Shown here: positions 23,712-34,560 of the stretch, piece by piece
How positions within the stretch are numbered: position 1 is the stretch's first letter
Layout of the letters: each line of letters starts with the position of its first letter
Made by a program: the position numbers and the translations under genes
Source: Torymus aiolomorphi
Lineage: Eukaryota; Arthropoda; Insecta; Hymenoptera; Torymidae
DNA: 64,000 nt
Direction: 5' to 3'
Assembly: GCA_036365515.1 (NCBI GenBank)
Contig: CM070873.1
Span: forward strand, 26,146,585 to 26,210,584
The notes under the pieces: generated by a model
What the model saw: the letters and a program-made list of their open reading frames with translations, nothing else
Told to the model about the DNA's origin: nothing
Databases searched by the model: none

Positions 23712-24418
23712 ATGAACCAAAAGCAAAAAACCAAGACTGCTAAACAATTGCTTAATGAACAAGATCATTATTATTATGCTAAATCTCTAGGCAATGTGTC
23801 CGGTGATTGGGTAGAATTCAACACTCCTAATAATAAAAGAAAAAGTAACATTAAACATTAAACATTAAATATGACAAGGTTGAAACAAATTCTAAAGACC
23901 AAAATGAAAAATTAAACAAGGGTTTACAGAAATCAGTTATAGAAGAAAACGGGAGAATGAAATTTCCAAAGTTAAAAAGGAAAATTTTGTGAAACTTTCC
24001 AAAGGTGACAAAAATTTAAAAGAAAAGAAAAAAATAACATGTTTGTTGATACTGATTTTTTTAAATACAATAAACAAAAAGAAAGTAAAAGTAGAAAATA
24101 TTATTGAACAACCAGCTGAAGAAATAAACAGTAAAATATAAAAAAAGAGAAAAGTAAAGATAAAAATAATAATGAACACGTATTGTCTCTGATTCCAATC
24201 AATTGAAAGGTAAAAGACAAAAAAGAAAAGAAAAAAGGAAATAATGAGGGAGAACCAAATAAGCAGTATGAAAACAAACCTGAAAATAATTGACACTCCA
24301 ATAACATAATGAGTAAACGTCAAAAGCAGAATCAAAAGAAACAAAAGAAAAATCAGAAAAATGAGAGTCAAAATGAAGATGTTAAAGCTAGTACTTTTAA
24401 TGCTGAAGGCAATAACTG
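23712..24418 (+). pseudogene. Decayed lysine-rich ORF, family not recognised
   Basis: An ATG at 23712 opens 49 codons (start MNQKQKTKTAKQLL, centre SGDWVEFN) ending at a TAA. Beyond it the plus strand continues, in shifting frames with several stops, as Lys/Asn/Glu/Gln-rich sequence up to about 24418. This looks like a once longer charged protein that has decayed. A CAG acceptor-like site precedes the ATG near 23690. A possible continuation exon lies at 27638, beyond the Helitron-like repeat. I could not assign a family. The hydrophobic ORF on the opposite strand is its antisense. Confidence 0.4.
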
Positions 24419-24419
24419 A

Positions 24420-24695
24420 AATAGTTTAGTTTAATTTTTAATAACAAAATTTATAATTTTTGCAACAATTTATGACATAATTATAATTAAATTCATTTAT
24501 GAAGATTAAAAATTATTAATTTTTAAATTATGTATAAAAAATTAATAAAATAATAGGTATCATTTTTTTTTTAATTTATGTGTGAAAAAAATAAATAAAA
24601 TAATTGATTGTAATATTATCGTCAAAACCTTTTAAAATTCCTAAATAACCCTTACTTCAAATTATATATTTTTTTGTCAAATTTCACACATAGGG
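24420..24695. repeat. Dispersed AT-rich repeat (relatives near 61.6 kb)
   Basis: About 250 bp, including ATTAATTTTTAAATTATGT and CAAAACCTTTTAAAATT, recurs in the same order at 61610-61830. Part of the 61-kb copy (GCTTCCTTAAACTTAATTTA and following) also recurs at 48345-48410. These are fragments of one dispersed family whose ends I cannot define. Confidence 0.65.
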
Positions 24696-26153
24696 TACTT
24701 GTCTCTAGTAGTATGCCTGTCCATATTTGTGTGCTATTTCTGGAGTTTCCGATGAAAGAAAAAGGTTCTAACCTTAAAAATAGTAAATAGCTATTACAAA
24801 ACAAAAGCAGATATACAACACGTGCGCATCGGCGCATAGCGCATAGCGCATGTCATTTCCATTTTCTAGTATTATACATAAATGCGTTCCCGAATAATTA
24901 CGATTTTAAAAGAAGGCTAAAATAGTTTTAACCTCAAATATCTCTGAAATTCATAAACGAATTCTTTTACCCTAAGAACTTTTCTAATAAATAATATACA
25001 AGCTCTACATCTCCACCAAATTTCAAAGAAATTAAAACAATTTTAATGTAGTTATATTGTGCGACAACAAAGAAAGTCATTTTCAAAAAGACTAAAATTT
25101 TAAATATCAAACCCAAAAGATAACGATATAATCTGGATGAAATTTTACACAGGTATTGCCTATATTACATACAAAAGAGTCTATAAATTTCAAGCTGATA
25201 CATGAAGTCGTCATTGAGAAATTACGATTTTGAAAAAAACCGTAAAAGAATTTTAACCTTAAATATCTCTAAAAATCATGAGACAATTCTTTTACTTAAA
25301 GGACTTATGCGATAATATATAGACTCTACATCTCCACAAAATGTCAACATGATTAAACCAATTTTTGTTTTCTCTAGTTATGCGACAAAGAAAATAACTT
25401 TGTAAAATACGAAAATTTTCAAAATCAAATATCACAAAAAGTAATCGTACGATCTTGATGAAAGTTCGCATACATATTATCTATATCACATAAAAAATTG
25501 TCTATAAATTTGGAGCTGATACATGGAGCTGTTCTCAAGAATTACGATTTGAAAAAAAGGTTAAAAAAGTTTTAACCTCAAATATTTCTGAAATTTCTGG
25601 ATTAATCATTTTGCCCAAAGAACTCAACCGAGAGCTATCAAAAATCTACCTCTACAAGAAATTTCAAAGCGATTATGTCAATTTTACTCCCGTAATCGTT
25701 GGACATACAAAACTCATTTTTTTCACATTTCAATTTTTTTCTCAAAAACTAGTCGACAAAATGAATTCAAATTTTTACAGATTACAGCTATTTGTATTCT
25801 ACATTACGATGATTTTTCTTAAGAAAATTGACCGTTTAGTTTAGGAGTTGTAAGCTTTTTAAAAAAAACACGTTTTTGTTAATAACAAAAGAACCGCGAT
25901 AGCTAGAGAAATTTTTTTTTACAAAATATAGGTATTTTAATGTTCTCTCGAATGTTATCTATTCGATTCAAATATCTCGATGTTATCATTAAAAAAAAGC
26001 AAAAATCAATTTTGAGAAAATCGAAAATTCGAAATAAAACACAAACGCATCGGTGAATCAAAAAACGAATTTTTGACCCGCCATCACACAAAAAAAGCAA
26101 AAAAAATGAGACCTGTCCGGTCAAAATCGATCGAGTAGAAGCTGAGATCCAGG

Positions 26154-26154
<1 letters not shown>

Positions 26155-26250
<96 letters not shown>

Positions 26251-26268
26251 ACACACACACACACAGAC
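26155..26268. repeat. (AC)n microsatellite
   Basis: About 115 bp of AC repeats with a few T and G interruptions. Long open frames across it encode only Cys-Val or Thr-His repeats and are not genes. It is part of the surrounding repeat family, since the second copy has a shorter AC tract at the same place. Confidence 0.95.
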
Positions 26269-26318
26269 ATTTTTCAAAAATCATGTATTTTGATTCCTAA
26301 CACCTCGAAAAACAATTA

Positions 26319-27522
26319 GGGTAAGTGTGCCAGTTACTGTGCCCCTTAAGGCGATGTCCGTAGTATTTAATCAATTACTATTTTTTTTTTCAATTTTTGA
26401 TCATCTTAAGACCTTTATATAATAATTATATATTCTGTGAGCAGAATAAACACCTTTTTAATACAATATTATGTAAGGAATATTAAATAATTAATAAAAT
26501 AACAGCATAAGCCTTTGCATCAGTTACTATATCATTAATTTAGTTACTGTGTGTCAGTTAGTGTACATTGTTTTAATTACTGTGTGTCAGTGTACAATGT
26601 TTTAATTACTGTACCTTAGATTCTGGATACTGTATTTAATCCTGTGTCTTTTTTTCTCACTCATCTGCATCTTCATAAACTATATAAAATATATTTAAAC
26701 ATGAAATTTGTTTTTTTTTATTATATTTAGTAGACTCCCTGCTGGAAATCATCCATTTCTCTCCCATTGGTGAAACGATTTTTCGAACCTTTTCTAGTGT
26801 TTTCACTCAACTTGGCTTTCATAAAATGGGAGAGAAATGGATGATTTCCAGCAGGGCTATGATTTACTACGTATAGAAGTACTTACTTATTATAGAAGAA
26901 AATAAAATAAAGATGGGAATAAAATATATTATTTTTAAGTATATTAAAAACTGTGTTATTTGATCTGTGGGTAAGCAACGAACGTCGAAGTTGACTTGCA
27001 CAGGTGGTGAAGCATGAGAAAGTAAGGTTAGCGTAGCCTACCGCGAGGGGGCACATTAACTAAATACATTCATGAAAACTTGTCCAGTTACTGTGCACAG
27101 TAATAGAAACATGCCGAAAATTCGTTTTAGTTACTGGATTATATTAAATTAAACAATAATATTGATCAAAACTACTTTTTTATTGTTCTTTTGTCAAGTA
27201 GATGGGTTTTATAAACATTAAGTGTATTTTTTTATTATGAAAAATGTTATTTTTATAGTTTTTCAATCACTTTTGTATAGGTATATTCTTAAGCGTTTCG
27301 ATAAGAAAATCATAGGAATCGCGATGAGAAATTTAATAAATTATTTTAAATATATTATAAGAATAATTAAATCATACTGTGGGTTTAAAAATAAAAAACA
27401 TGAATTGAACAGTATATAAAAATTTAGATATTTATGATTAAATATGATTATACTCTACTATAAATGAAAATGATTTAAGGGCACAGTAACTGAAGCGGGC
27501 ACAGTAACTGGCACACTTACCC
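26319..27522. mobile_element. TA-flanked transposon with AGTTACTGTG repeats
   Basis: Inverted ends GGGTAAGTGTGCCAGTTACT and counterpart are 26 bp long and perfect, flanked by TA (26317-26318, 27523-27524). The word AGTTACTGTG or close variants recurs at least eight times near both ends, as expected for subterminal transposase-binding sites. The element sits between the AC tract and the 3' hairpin of the Helitron-like repeat, so it is younger than that. No transposase ORF; a 120-bp MITE is nested at 26737. Confidence 0.85.
26737..26856. mobile_element. 120-bp MITE with 32-bp perfect inverted repeats
   Basis: Arms start CCCTGCTGGAAATCATCCAT and are identical for 32 bp. CT flanks both sides (26735-26736, 26857-26858), a 2-bp duplication. 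The terminal CCCTG.TGGAAAT resembles the CCCTGGTAGAAAT family. It is the youngest of three nested insertions here. Confidence 0.88.
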
Positions 27523-27637
27523 TATAACATGTTTTTACAATAACTCAAAAAATTACTATCACAAAGCTTCCTCTAGGAGGAAGCAAAATTTCTAAACTAA
27601 TTTACATTAATTCTTGTTCTGTATATAAAAAATTCAT

Positions 27638-27948
27638 TTTTCTTCTAGGTATACCAAAATCTGAAATAAATACAGCAATAAAATTAGAAAGGAGGAAATG
27701 TGAAAAAATTTTAGCTTGTATTAGGCAACAAGTTTGATTGCCCTGAATTGGGAAAAGAAGAAGCCCGCACAGGAATTTGTTTTAAACGTGGTTTAACTGT
27801 TTATTATGAACTTTTTGTTATAAAATTCTGTTATGCAAATACACGAAATGATCCATATTTCACTGAAACAAAAGCCCACAGATTTATTTCACTAGAAAGC
27901 TCATGGTTTATTATGTTACAAAAACAAGTTGTATCACAAACAAAATAG
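27638..27948 (+). pseudogene. Possible decayed exon, unknown protein
   Basis: TTTTTCTTCTAG is followed by a frame reading GIPKSEINTAIKLERRKCEK and ending after about 30 codons. A shifted frame then continues to 27948 with GKEEARTGICFKRGLTVYYE and a TAA stop. The composition is protein-like but I recognise no family. It may be the downstream part of the lysine-rich gene remnant at 23712, separated by the Helitron-like insertion; that link is a guess from position only. Confidence 0.3.
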
Positions 27949-28968
27949 GTACGCAATGTTCCTTGGTCTTCTCTCTTTTCTTTCTTCATTTTCTTTCTTT
28001 TTTACTTCTTTTTCTTTATTCTTCCATAAACTTTTTTCTTTTTTTATTTTTCCACAAATTATTTCTAAAAAATCCAATATCAACTTCAAACTAGATCTGA
28101 AAAGAAAATGCACACAAAGTATCTTGTTTTTCTACAGCTTTACCTTTAAAAATTTTATCGTTAAATATACTTATCTAATACATGTATTATTTTATCGTTG
28201 ATACACGTGGATAAGATGTCGAAAGTAGGCTGAAATCTTGGGTAACTTTTACTATATTACTTTCACCAATATCAGATTTTTCCACTTCTTTGTACACTAA
28301 TTTATTCATATCTGAAAAAAATAGATAAAATAAACATATTATTTGGAACAGAAAAATATAATATATTGAGGTAGAGGTATAGACAAAATTACCAATATTA
28401 GCTGATCATGTAAACTATCGATCATATGCTTTAAGTATCCATGACTTGATAGGTACATTATCCACAAGTTATCTCAGTCAAGTTCGAGAAATCCATTCAA
28501 ATCAAACAAGAGAGTATTTTACAAACATTATATCCACCTATTAACCATTAATTTATCACTAAAACTGTTTATAGCATGAATAGTAGCAAATCTATGAGAG
28601 CATTCTTGCATTGGCAGTACTTATTATAGCTACTGTCTAATGAACTGACTAACAAATGTGTCGATGTTTCCTATATTTTCGCCAGGCTTGTCTGAGCCAA
28701 CAATACACAAAAAATAAAGATGAGTACGGAGTTTTTGAGAAGATACTTCAGAATTAAGAATCCAGTGAAGTATGTGGTTTAGAATAATCTTCATCATAGT
28801 TGTATTCCTAGGCGAAGAAGGTAACAGTTCATCATCAGACTGTACTCGAAAGTTTACACAGGATCTTTTGTCAAATTGCATGGCAAAAGTGACTCGTAGA
28901 TTTGCCAAAAGAATCAAGACTGCTTTTTATTATTTCGTTAAGTGCTTCACATGATGTCATTTTTTGCA
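27949..28968. other. Non-coding or decayed stretch
   Basis: A T-rich run follows to about 28070. The minus-strand ORF at 28630-28917 (95 codons) has fairly ordinary composition but no motif I recognise, and frames change around it. It may be an old decayed gene; unsupported. Confidence 0.3.
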
Positions 28969-28976
28969 ATAAATTG

Positions 28977-29401
28977 TAGGGATGGTTCGAGTAGTTCGAA
29001 GATTTCTGCCTATTTTTTTTATAAAACTTGAATAAAATTATATAAATGATAAAATTATGTATTGAAATCACCCACGTTTTATAACCAGTACATTGATTTA
29101 GTAAAATAATAAGGTTTAAAGGCTTTCAAAACATTTATGAACTTCATACAAACAATGAAGATCATGCACTCAGAATCGAACTTTTTTTTCGAGTTTTTAC
29201 TCGGAAAAAAACTCGTAAAATACATAAGTCAAAAGTTATTGTTAAAAACTTTAAAATGAAATGAAAAGTGTTATATTAGCTTTATATATGTCCAAACATT
29301 GCAATTTTATGTACTTAAGAAATTTTTTTTCATTTTCATGCATTTTGTAATGCAAAAAAGAAGACACAAGAAAAATTTCGAACTACTCGGTTACATCCCT
29401 A
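28977..29401. mobile_element. hAT-like MITE with ATAAATTG duplication
   Basis: Imperfect inverted ends TAGGGATGGTTCGAGTAGTT and counterpart bound a 425-bp AT-rich element. ATAAATTG is repeated exactly at 28969-28976 and 29402-29409. TAGGG-type ends with an 8-bp duplication are typical of hAT. It carries no transposase. Confidence 0.88.
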
Positions 29402-29545
29402 ATAAATTGTGCGAGAGGTTTAAAAGGAAAAACTTTGCGTTTATGATTGCAGGAGATGTTGATTCGTGGTTACTGAGACTAGTCATCTATCGCTTCTACA
29501 AATTTGATAATCGGCTCTGCTATTTGTAAGACAGATTGTACTCGC

Positions 29546-29546
<1 letters not shown>

Positions 29547-29594
<48 letters not shown>
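29547..29594. repeat. (GT)n microsatellite
   Basis: 24 uninterrupted GT units. Confidence 0.97.
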
Positions 29595-29596
<2 letters not shown>

Positions 29597-30375
29597 TACT
29601 ATTTGTACGACAGAAATGCTTATCGTTTGAGTGCGGAAATTTTGATAAAGCAGGTAGGAAAATAGTTACTACACAATAAAGAATATTATTTCTTTAGTCA
29701 ATTATCAAAATTTGTCTAATTTTCAAAATTTTCAGCCCTTGATAATCACGTACGAAAGAGTTTTAGTTTGATTTGATATGCCAAAATCGATTGTAGTTCT
29801 TGCTGAATGAATAACTTTTAATGAATAATTGGCTTTGACGGTCCTGCTGTCCAAAGGAAGGGTAAGTCAAGGATGACGAAATGACAACCCACGATGATAT
29901 ATTAATCGTCGACGTTTCGAGTTTTTATTTAAACTCCTTCTCAAGACACTAGTACAAATTTAAATAATAAAATACACATTAATGAAAGTTATAAACTAAA
30001 CAATAGTAATCGCATCTAAGATTAACGAACAAGATTTACTTACGAAGTCTAGGCAGTCTCTTACAGTTACGTAGGTGATCGCTTCAGTATCACCAGTCAA
30101 TTGTTACAATAATGAACATTCGGGCTTTATATATTACATTAGAATGCATGTGTGCGTTACACATATATGTAAATACCATTTGATCAAACGCGCGGGGTGG
30201 TTCCAAGTGTTACGCGGTCTCGCAAGTATTAGGCGAATATATGTAAAAGAGCCCAGGTGGGGGGTGGGCTAATACTACTCGTTATTCAAAAGTGGCAAAT
30301 GGGCGTGGTCATATCTTTACTTTCATACTTTCCTAATACTGTACAATGATATTGATCGTGCTTTCATGAGAATTT

Positions 30376-32419
30376 CTATTGTAAGAAGTGATTTTTATTT
30401 ATAAATGTCTTATATTCAAATCTAAGTGTCTTTGTATCTTGCTGATTATTAATATATTGTGGTTGTGCATGTATAAACAACATTTCGGCTAATTTGCGTT
30501 TCCCTAATAACTGTTCCGTATGTAATACTTTTACATTGTTGAAATTAAAATTATGCTCAGTTTCTTCCATATGAGTGTAAATTGCCGAACCTCGATCTTT
30601 GTTTTCGCATTTTTTCTTATGTTCCTTAACTCTAATACATAATCGTCTTTCTGTTTGACCTACGTATGTAGCCACACACTCATTACATTCTATCCGATAA
30701 ACGACATTGGTTTTCTCATCTTTAGAACTCACGTCTTTACCCAATTTTATAAAACAGTTCCATTTATTTACAGTATTATTTAACACTTCAGTATTATATT
30801 TTTTAAAAAATTTTGAGATAATCGGATTTAATTCATTTATGTAAGGGATCACTATGTGTAATTTTTTCTCACGCTGTATTCTTTTTTCATTAGTGTAATT
30901 CATGCTTCTAAGTCTTAATTTTATGTATTTGTTTATCAAATATATTGGATAATCGTTTTTGATTAGGAACTGTTTTATCAAATTTAAGTTTACATTATGA
31001 AACGAAGTATGTGAAAGTTTAATTGCTCTGTCAACTAGTGAGTAAATAATCGCAATTTTGTTTTTTTGTGGGTGTTGTGAATTGTAATTCAATAACCTAC
31101 CGGAAAATGTTGGTTTTCTGTACCAGTTTGTTATTATGTTCTTGTTATTAACAATAATTTCTATATCAAGAAAACTAATTTTATTATAAATCGACTTTTC
31201 AGTTGTGAACTGTAAATTTTCATCATAACTATTGAAAACTTCTCGTGTATAATTTATTAAATTCTTTGGTACACATAATAATATATCATCAACATATCTA
31301 AAATAAAAGGTACTATCAAAACAAAGTTTACTTAGGGCGTACGTTTCTAAATCTTGCATTACAATATCCACTAAAATTGGGCTGATAGGATTTCCCATAG
31401 CAGAACCAAATTTTTTGTCTATAAAATTGATCATTAAACTGGAAAAAATTATTTTGTAGAATAAATTTTATAGATTCTATGAATTCACTGCAAGATAAAT
31501 ATGTATGATTAAAAAGTTGAGTCCAACGTTTCTCAATAGCCGCGTAAATCAAATATTCCGGTACGTTTGTGAATAAACTAATCACATCTAAGTTAATAAT
31601 TTCAAACCCATCAGGAATTATGGTACCTTCTATTTTTTCTTTTAATTGAAGACTATTATTAATGTGTGAAAACGGTTTTTTCAGATGTTCGTAAAGGAAT
31701 TTGGATAAACTCTTAGCCAAGTTATAAGTAGGCGAATTTATTGCGGAGATAATCGGACGGACTGGATTGTTTTCTTTATGTATTTTGACTAGGCCGTAAC
31801 CTTTTGACACATTACATTTTTGTGCTACTCGTGGAATTTTTTTACCATTCATCAGAAAATTCATATCATTTAAATTGTTAATATGTAATCTAGTTTTTCT
31901 CTCTAATGTTGCTAACGGATTCTTTTTTATTTTCTCATAATACTTTTCATCATTAAATAACATAGTCATTTTTTCAAAATATACGGATTTTTTAATAATA
32001 ACCGTTGCATTACCCTTGTCGGCCTTAGTAATAAGAAGGTCTTTATTATTTTTAATGAATGTTTTTGTTAATTGTATGTCGATCTTAAGTTGTTTTTCAA
32101 AGGTTGAATTATTGGACAGGATTCTATTTTGGAATTTGCTTATAATTGAGAGAAAGTGATTACGTATTTTATTTGATTGTTTAAAGTCAGTATGTTTGTT
32201 TAAGTATAATTCTAAATTTTTAATCATTTCGAGGATAATCTTATTGTCTACCTTATCATTGAAGTTAAATTTTTCGCCTAGCTTTAACACATTAATTACA
32301 TATTTCGGTAGTATAACATCAGAAAGGTTAACGATCCATCTATTCTCTACGTTCGAGAGTTCATCGCACCGTGTGTTATTGTCAAGTATATTGACCTGTG
32401 CTATGTCTTGGTTAGTCAT
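30376..32419 (-). pseudogene. Penelope-like reverse transcriptase with GIY-YIG endonuclease, one frameshift
   Basis: Two overlapping frames together form one protein. The upstream part (32419 to about 31410) has the Penelope-type N-terminal region and RT motifs ITKADKGNATVII, GLVKIHKENNPVRPIIS and INLDVISLFTNVP. The downstream part (to 30376) starts in GSAMGNPISPILVDIVMQDLE, carries the catalytic FRYVDD, and ends in a GIY-YIG domain with ECNECVATYVGQTERR preceded by a CxxC pair. The frame changes at the A/T homopolymer at about 31410-31416, right before GSAMGNP, suggesting a one-base indel. Otherwise there are no stops, so the copy is young but probably inactive. Function: target-primed reverse transcription of its own RNA. 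Start at 32419 is the first ATG; only about 45 bp separate it from the inverted copy. Confidence 0.92.
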
Positions 32420-32463
32420 ACTATTATTCTTTCTTTTATTCTCTATTATGTATGTATTTTTGA

Positions 32464-32784
32464 TTGATAGAATGTAATGAGTGTGCGGCTACATACGTAG
32501 GTCAAACAGAAAGACGATTATGTATTAGAGTTAAGGAACATAAGAAAAAATGCGAAAACAAAGATCGAGGTTCGGCAATTTACACTCATATGGAAGAAAC
32601 TGAGCATAATTTTAATTTCAACAATGTAAAAGTATTACATACGGAACAGTTATTAGGGAAACGCAAATTAGCCGAAATGTTGTTTATACATGCACAACCA
32701 CAATATATTAATAATCAGCAAGATACAAAGACACTTAGATTTGAATATAAGACATTTATAAATAAAAATCACTTCTTACAATAG
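32464..32784 (+). pseudogene. 5'-truncated Penelope GIY-YIG fragment (opposite-strand copy)
   Basis: The frame carries IECNECAATYVGQTERR and then the same residues as the C-terminal 105 of the minus-strand protein, differing at one position in what I compared (A for V). It has no RT domain. It is followed by the shared 3' arm. It represents the truncated partner copy, not an independent gene. Confidence 0.92.
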
Positions 32785-33496
32785 AAATTCTCATGAAAGC
32801 ACGATCAATATCATTGTACAGTATTAGGAAAGTATGAAAGTAAAGATATGACCACGCCCATTTGCCACTTTTGAATAACGAGTAGTATTAGCCCACCCCC
32901 ACCTGGGCTCTTTTACATATATTCGCCTAATACTTGCGAGACCGCGTAACACTTGGAACCACCCCGCGCGTTTGATCAAATGGTATTTACATATATGTGT
33001 AACGCACACATGCATTCTAATGTAATATATAAAGCCCGAATGTTCATTATTGTAACAATTGACTGGTGATACTGAAGCGATCACCTACGTAACTGTAAGA
33101 GACTGCCTAGACTTTGTAAGTAAATCTTGTTCGTTAATCTTAGATGCGATTACTATTGTTTAGTTTATAACTTTCATTAATGTGTATTTTATTATTTAAA
33201 TTTGTACTAGTGTCTTGAGAAGGAGTTTAAATAAAAACTCGAAACGTCGACGATTAATATATCATCGTGGGTTGTCATTTCGTCATCCTTGACTTACCCT
33301 TCCTTTGGACAGCAGGACCGTCAAAGCCAATTATTCATTATGAAGTAATATGCAGCTGTCGTTAGAATCTTAACTACTATCGAATAACTTTTAACTTATT
33401 AATAATATAAAAAGGTTAAGTTACCGATTACCGAATGTAAACAAATGTACAATCAGATCGAAAACAGACAGCTGAGCTGTTAATTCTATCCTCTAC

Positions 33497-33506
33497 TACA
33501 CACACA

Positions 33507-33538
<32 letters not shown>
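33497..33538. repeat. (CA)n microsatellite
   Basis: About 21 CA units with one T interruption, followed by a GTCACGTGATG/CATCACGTGATC palindrome at 33558-33583. Confidence 0.93.
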
Positions 33539-33825
33539 TCCACTAGGTCGTATAGGGTCACGTGATGTGATACGCATCACGTGATCGGAAGCGTATGTAG
33601 GTCTAATGAAAGAAAAGAAAACAATTTAAAGATCGGAATCGACTAGTCTGATTCTTTTATACTCAATATCTCTTAAATGAGACAATATTTTTGAATAAAA
33701 TTTTTAGATTTCTCGAGTTTAATGAAATGGGTCTGAAGTTTGCATCGTTGGAATGCAACGAAATAATTTTTTAAGATTCATCAAGTTATTAAACAATGGA
33801 AATTTTATCTAAACCTTCGTTTTAA

Positions 33826-34185
33826 GGGGATGTGCAACCCTAATTTCAATATTTTTTTAAATCAACATTCAAACATTTATTTGGAAAAAGACGGCTGTCA
33901 AGCGCTCCGTACACGCAAACACTATATGCAGATTTTTTTCTGGATAATTCTATTGATATTTGCGTGAGTTATGCTCGTTTGAAAAGTAGGTCAATTGTAG
34001 ATTCCTACTTACCGACAGTACGGTTTTTATTTAATTAAATAAATTCTCATCATTTTTTGGGAAAAAGACGTCTGTCAAGCGCTCCGTACATGCAAACACT
34101 ATATGTAGATTTTTTTCTGGATAATTCTATTGATATTTGCGTGAGTTATGCTCGTTTGAAAAATAACGTCGGTACTCACATCCCC
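33826..34185. mobile_element. TTAA-type element with internal 105-bp direct repeats
   Basis: Ends GGGGATGTG/CACATCCCC flanked by TTAA (33822-33825, 34186-34189). Copy 1 of the host has a single TTAA at this place, proving the duplication. Inside, a segment of about 105 bp (containing GACGGCTGTCAAGCGCTCCG and TTTGCGTGAGTTATGCTCG) is repeated directly at about 33887 and 34064. No ORF. Confidence 0.9.
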
Positions 34186-34261
34186 TTAAAGTTAATTTAT
34201 ACTATAAAACACTAAATCTACATGCAAAATTAATATTATTTAATATAAACGTGAAGCAAAA

Positions 34262-34508
34262 TATAGTATATTACGCACCATGGGAGGAAAAAACTTGGAC
34301 AGTCCACAGCTCGTGTAAATTGCCACCCGAGCCGAAGGCGAGGGATTTCAAGATGTTGCTTTGGCAAACACGAGCTGGGGGCTGGCCAATTTTACTCCCG
34401 TGGTGCGTATACTATTTTTCCTCACATCGAGGCCGAAAATGTCATATTTCCGTTTTGGAGCCGGGCGAGAATGAGGCACTTTCGGCCCGATGTGAGGAAA
34501 AATTATTT
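34262..34508. repeat. Two adjacent hairpins with GC-rich cores
   Basis: Hairpin one (about 34264-34415) has TATAGTATATTACGCACC ends and a core CCCGAGCCGAAGGCGAGGG. Hairpin two (about 34416-34507) has arms TTTTCCTCACATCGAGGCCG. Both are absent from the related hAT-like copy at 5871. They belong to the foldback family also seen at 15.5, 38 and 57 kb. Confidence 0.75.
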
Positions 34509-34560
34509 TTTTTTATTTCGTTGGACTCCAACGTTGCAAACTTCAGCCCCATTTAATGAA

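Larger units (their letters stand above)
24890..27595. mobile_element. Helitron-like repeat copy 1 with about 322-bp internal units
   Basis: Units beginning AATTACGATTT...TTTTAACCTCAAATAT repeat at about 24897, 25219 and 25541. They lead into GATCGAGTAGAAGCTGAGAT, a long AC microsatellite, and a 3' segment with the hairpin GCTTCCTCTAGGAGGAAGC at 27566-27584, ending CTAA at 27592-27595. A second copy (to 50541) shares the unit, the AC stretch, the hairpin and CTAA, then diverges. A 3' hairpin followed by CTRR is typical of Helitrons, but no Rep/helicase is present and the 5' end is undefined. Other families could produce this pattern. Confidence 0.45.
29819..33340 (-). mobile_element. Penelope-like retroelement with 876-bp inverted arms
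   Basis: A minus-strand RT/GIY-YIG element runs from about 32465 to 29819. On its right is a 5'-truncated copy in the opposite orientation (32466-33340). The two share about 876 bp containing the end of the ORF and the whole 3' untranslated part, nearly identical. Head-to-head or tandem truncated partners are characteristic of Penelope-like elements. GAATAACTTTTAA occurs outside the left arm (29811) and about 43 bp beyond the right arm (33383), a possible but imperfect target duplication. Confidence 0.9.
33727..34552. mobile_element. hAT-like MITE (ATGGGTCTGAAG family), copy 2, with insertions
   Basis: Same termini and interior as copy 1 at 5871-6095. TTAATGAA is repeated at 33719-33726 and 34553-34560. 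Two later insertions enlarge it: a TTAA-type element (33826-34185) and a pair of hairpins (about 34262-34508). Both are absent from copy 1, which serves as the empty reference. Confidence 0.88.

Noticed and set aside
23937..24371. 144-codon hydrophobic minus-strand ORF as a membrane protein
   Set aside because: It is the antisense of A-rich, lysine-coding DNA, which automatically gives Phe/Leu/Ile codons. The plus strand is the better reading.
25903..26284. Cys-Val repeat proteins over AC/TG tracts (also 56988-57249 and 59675-59953)
   Set aside because: These frames are translations of dinucleotide repeats with no other coding evidence.
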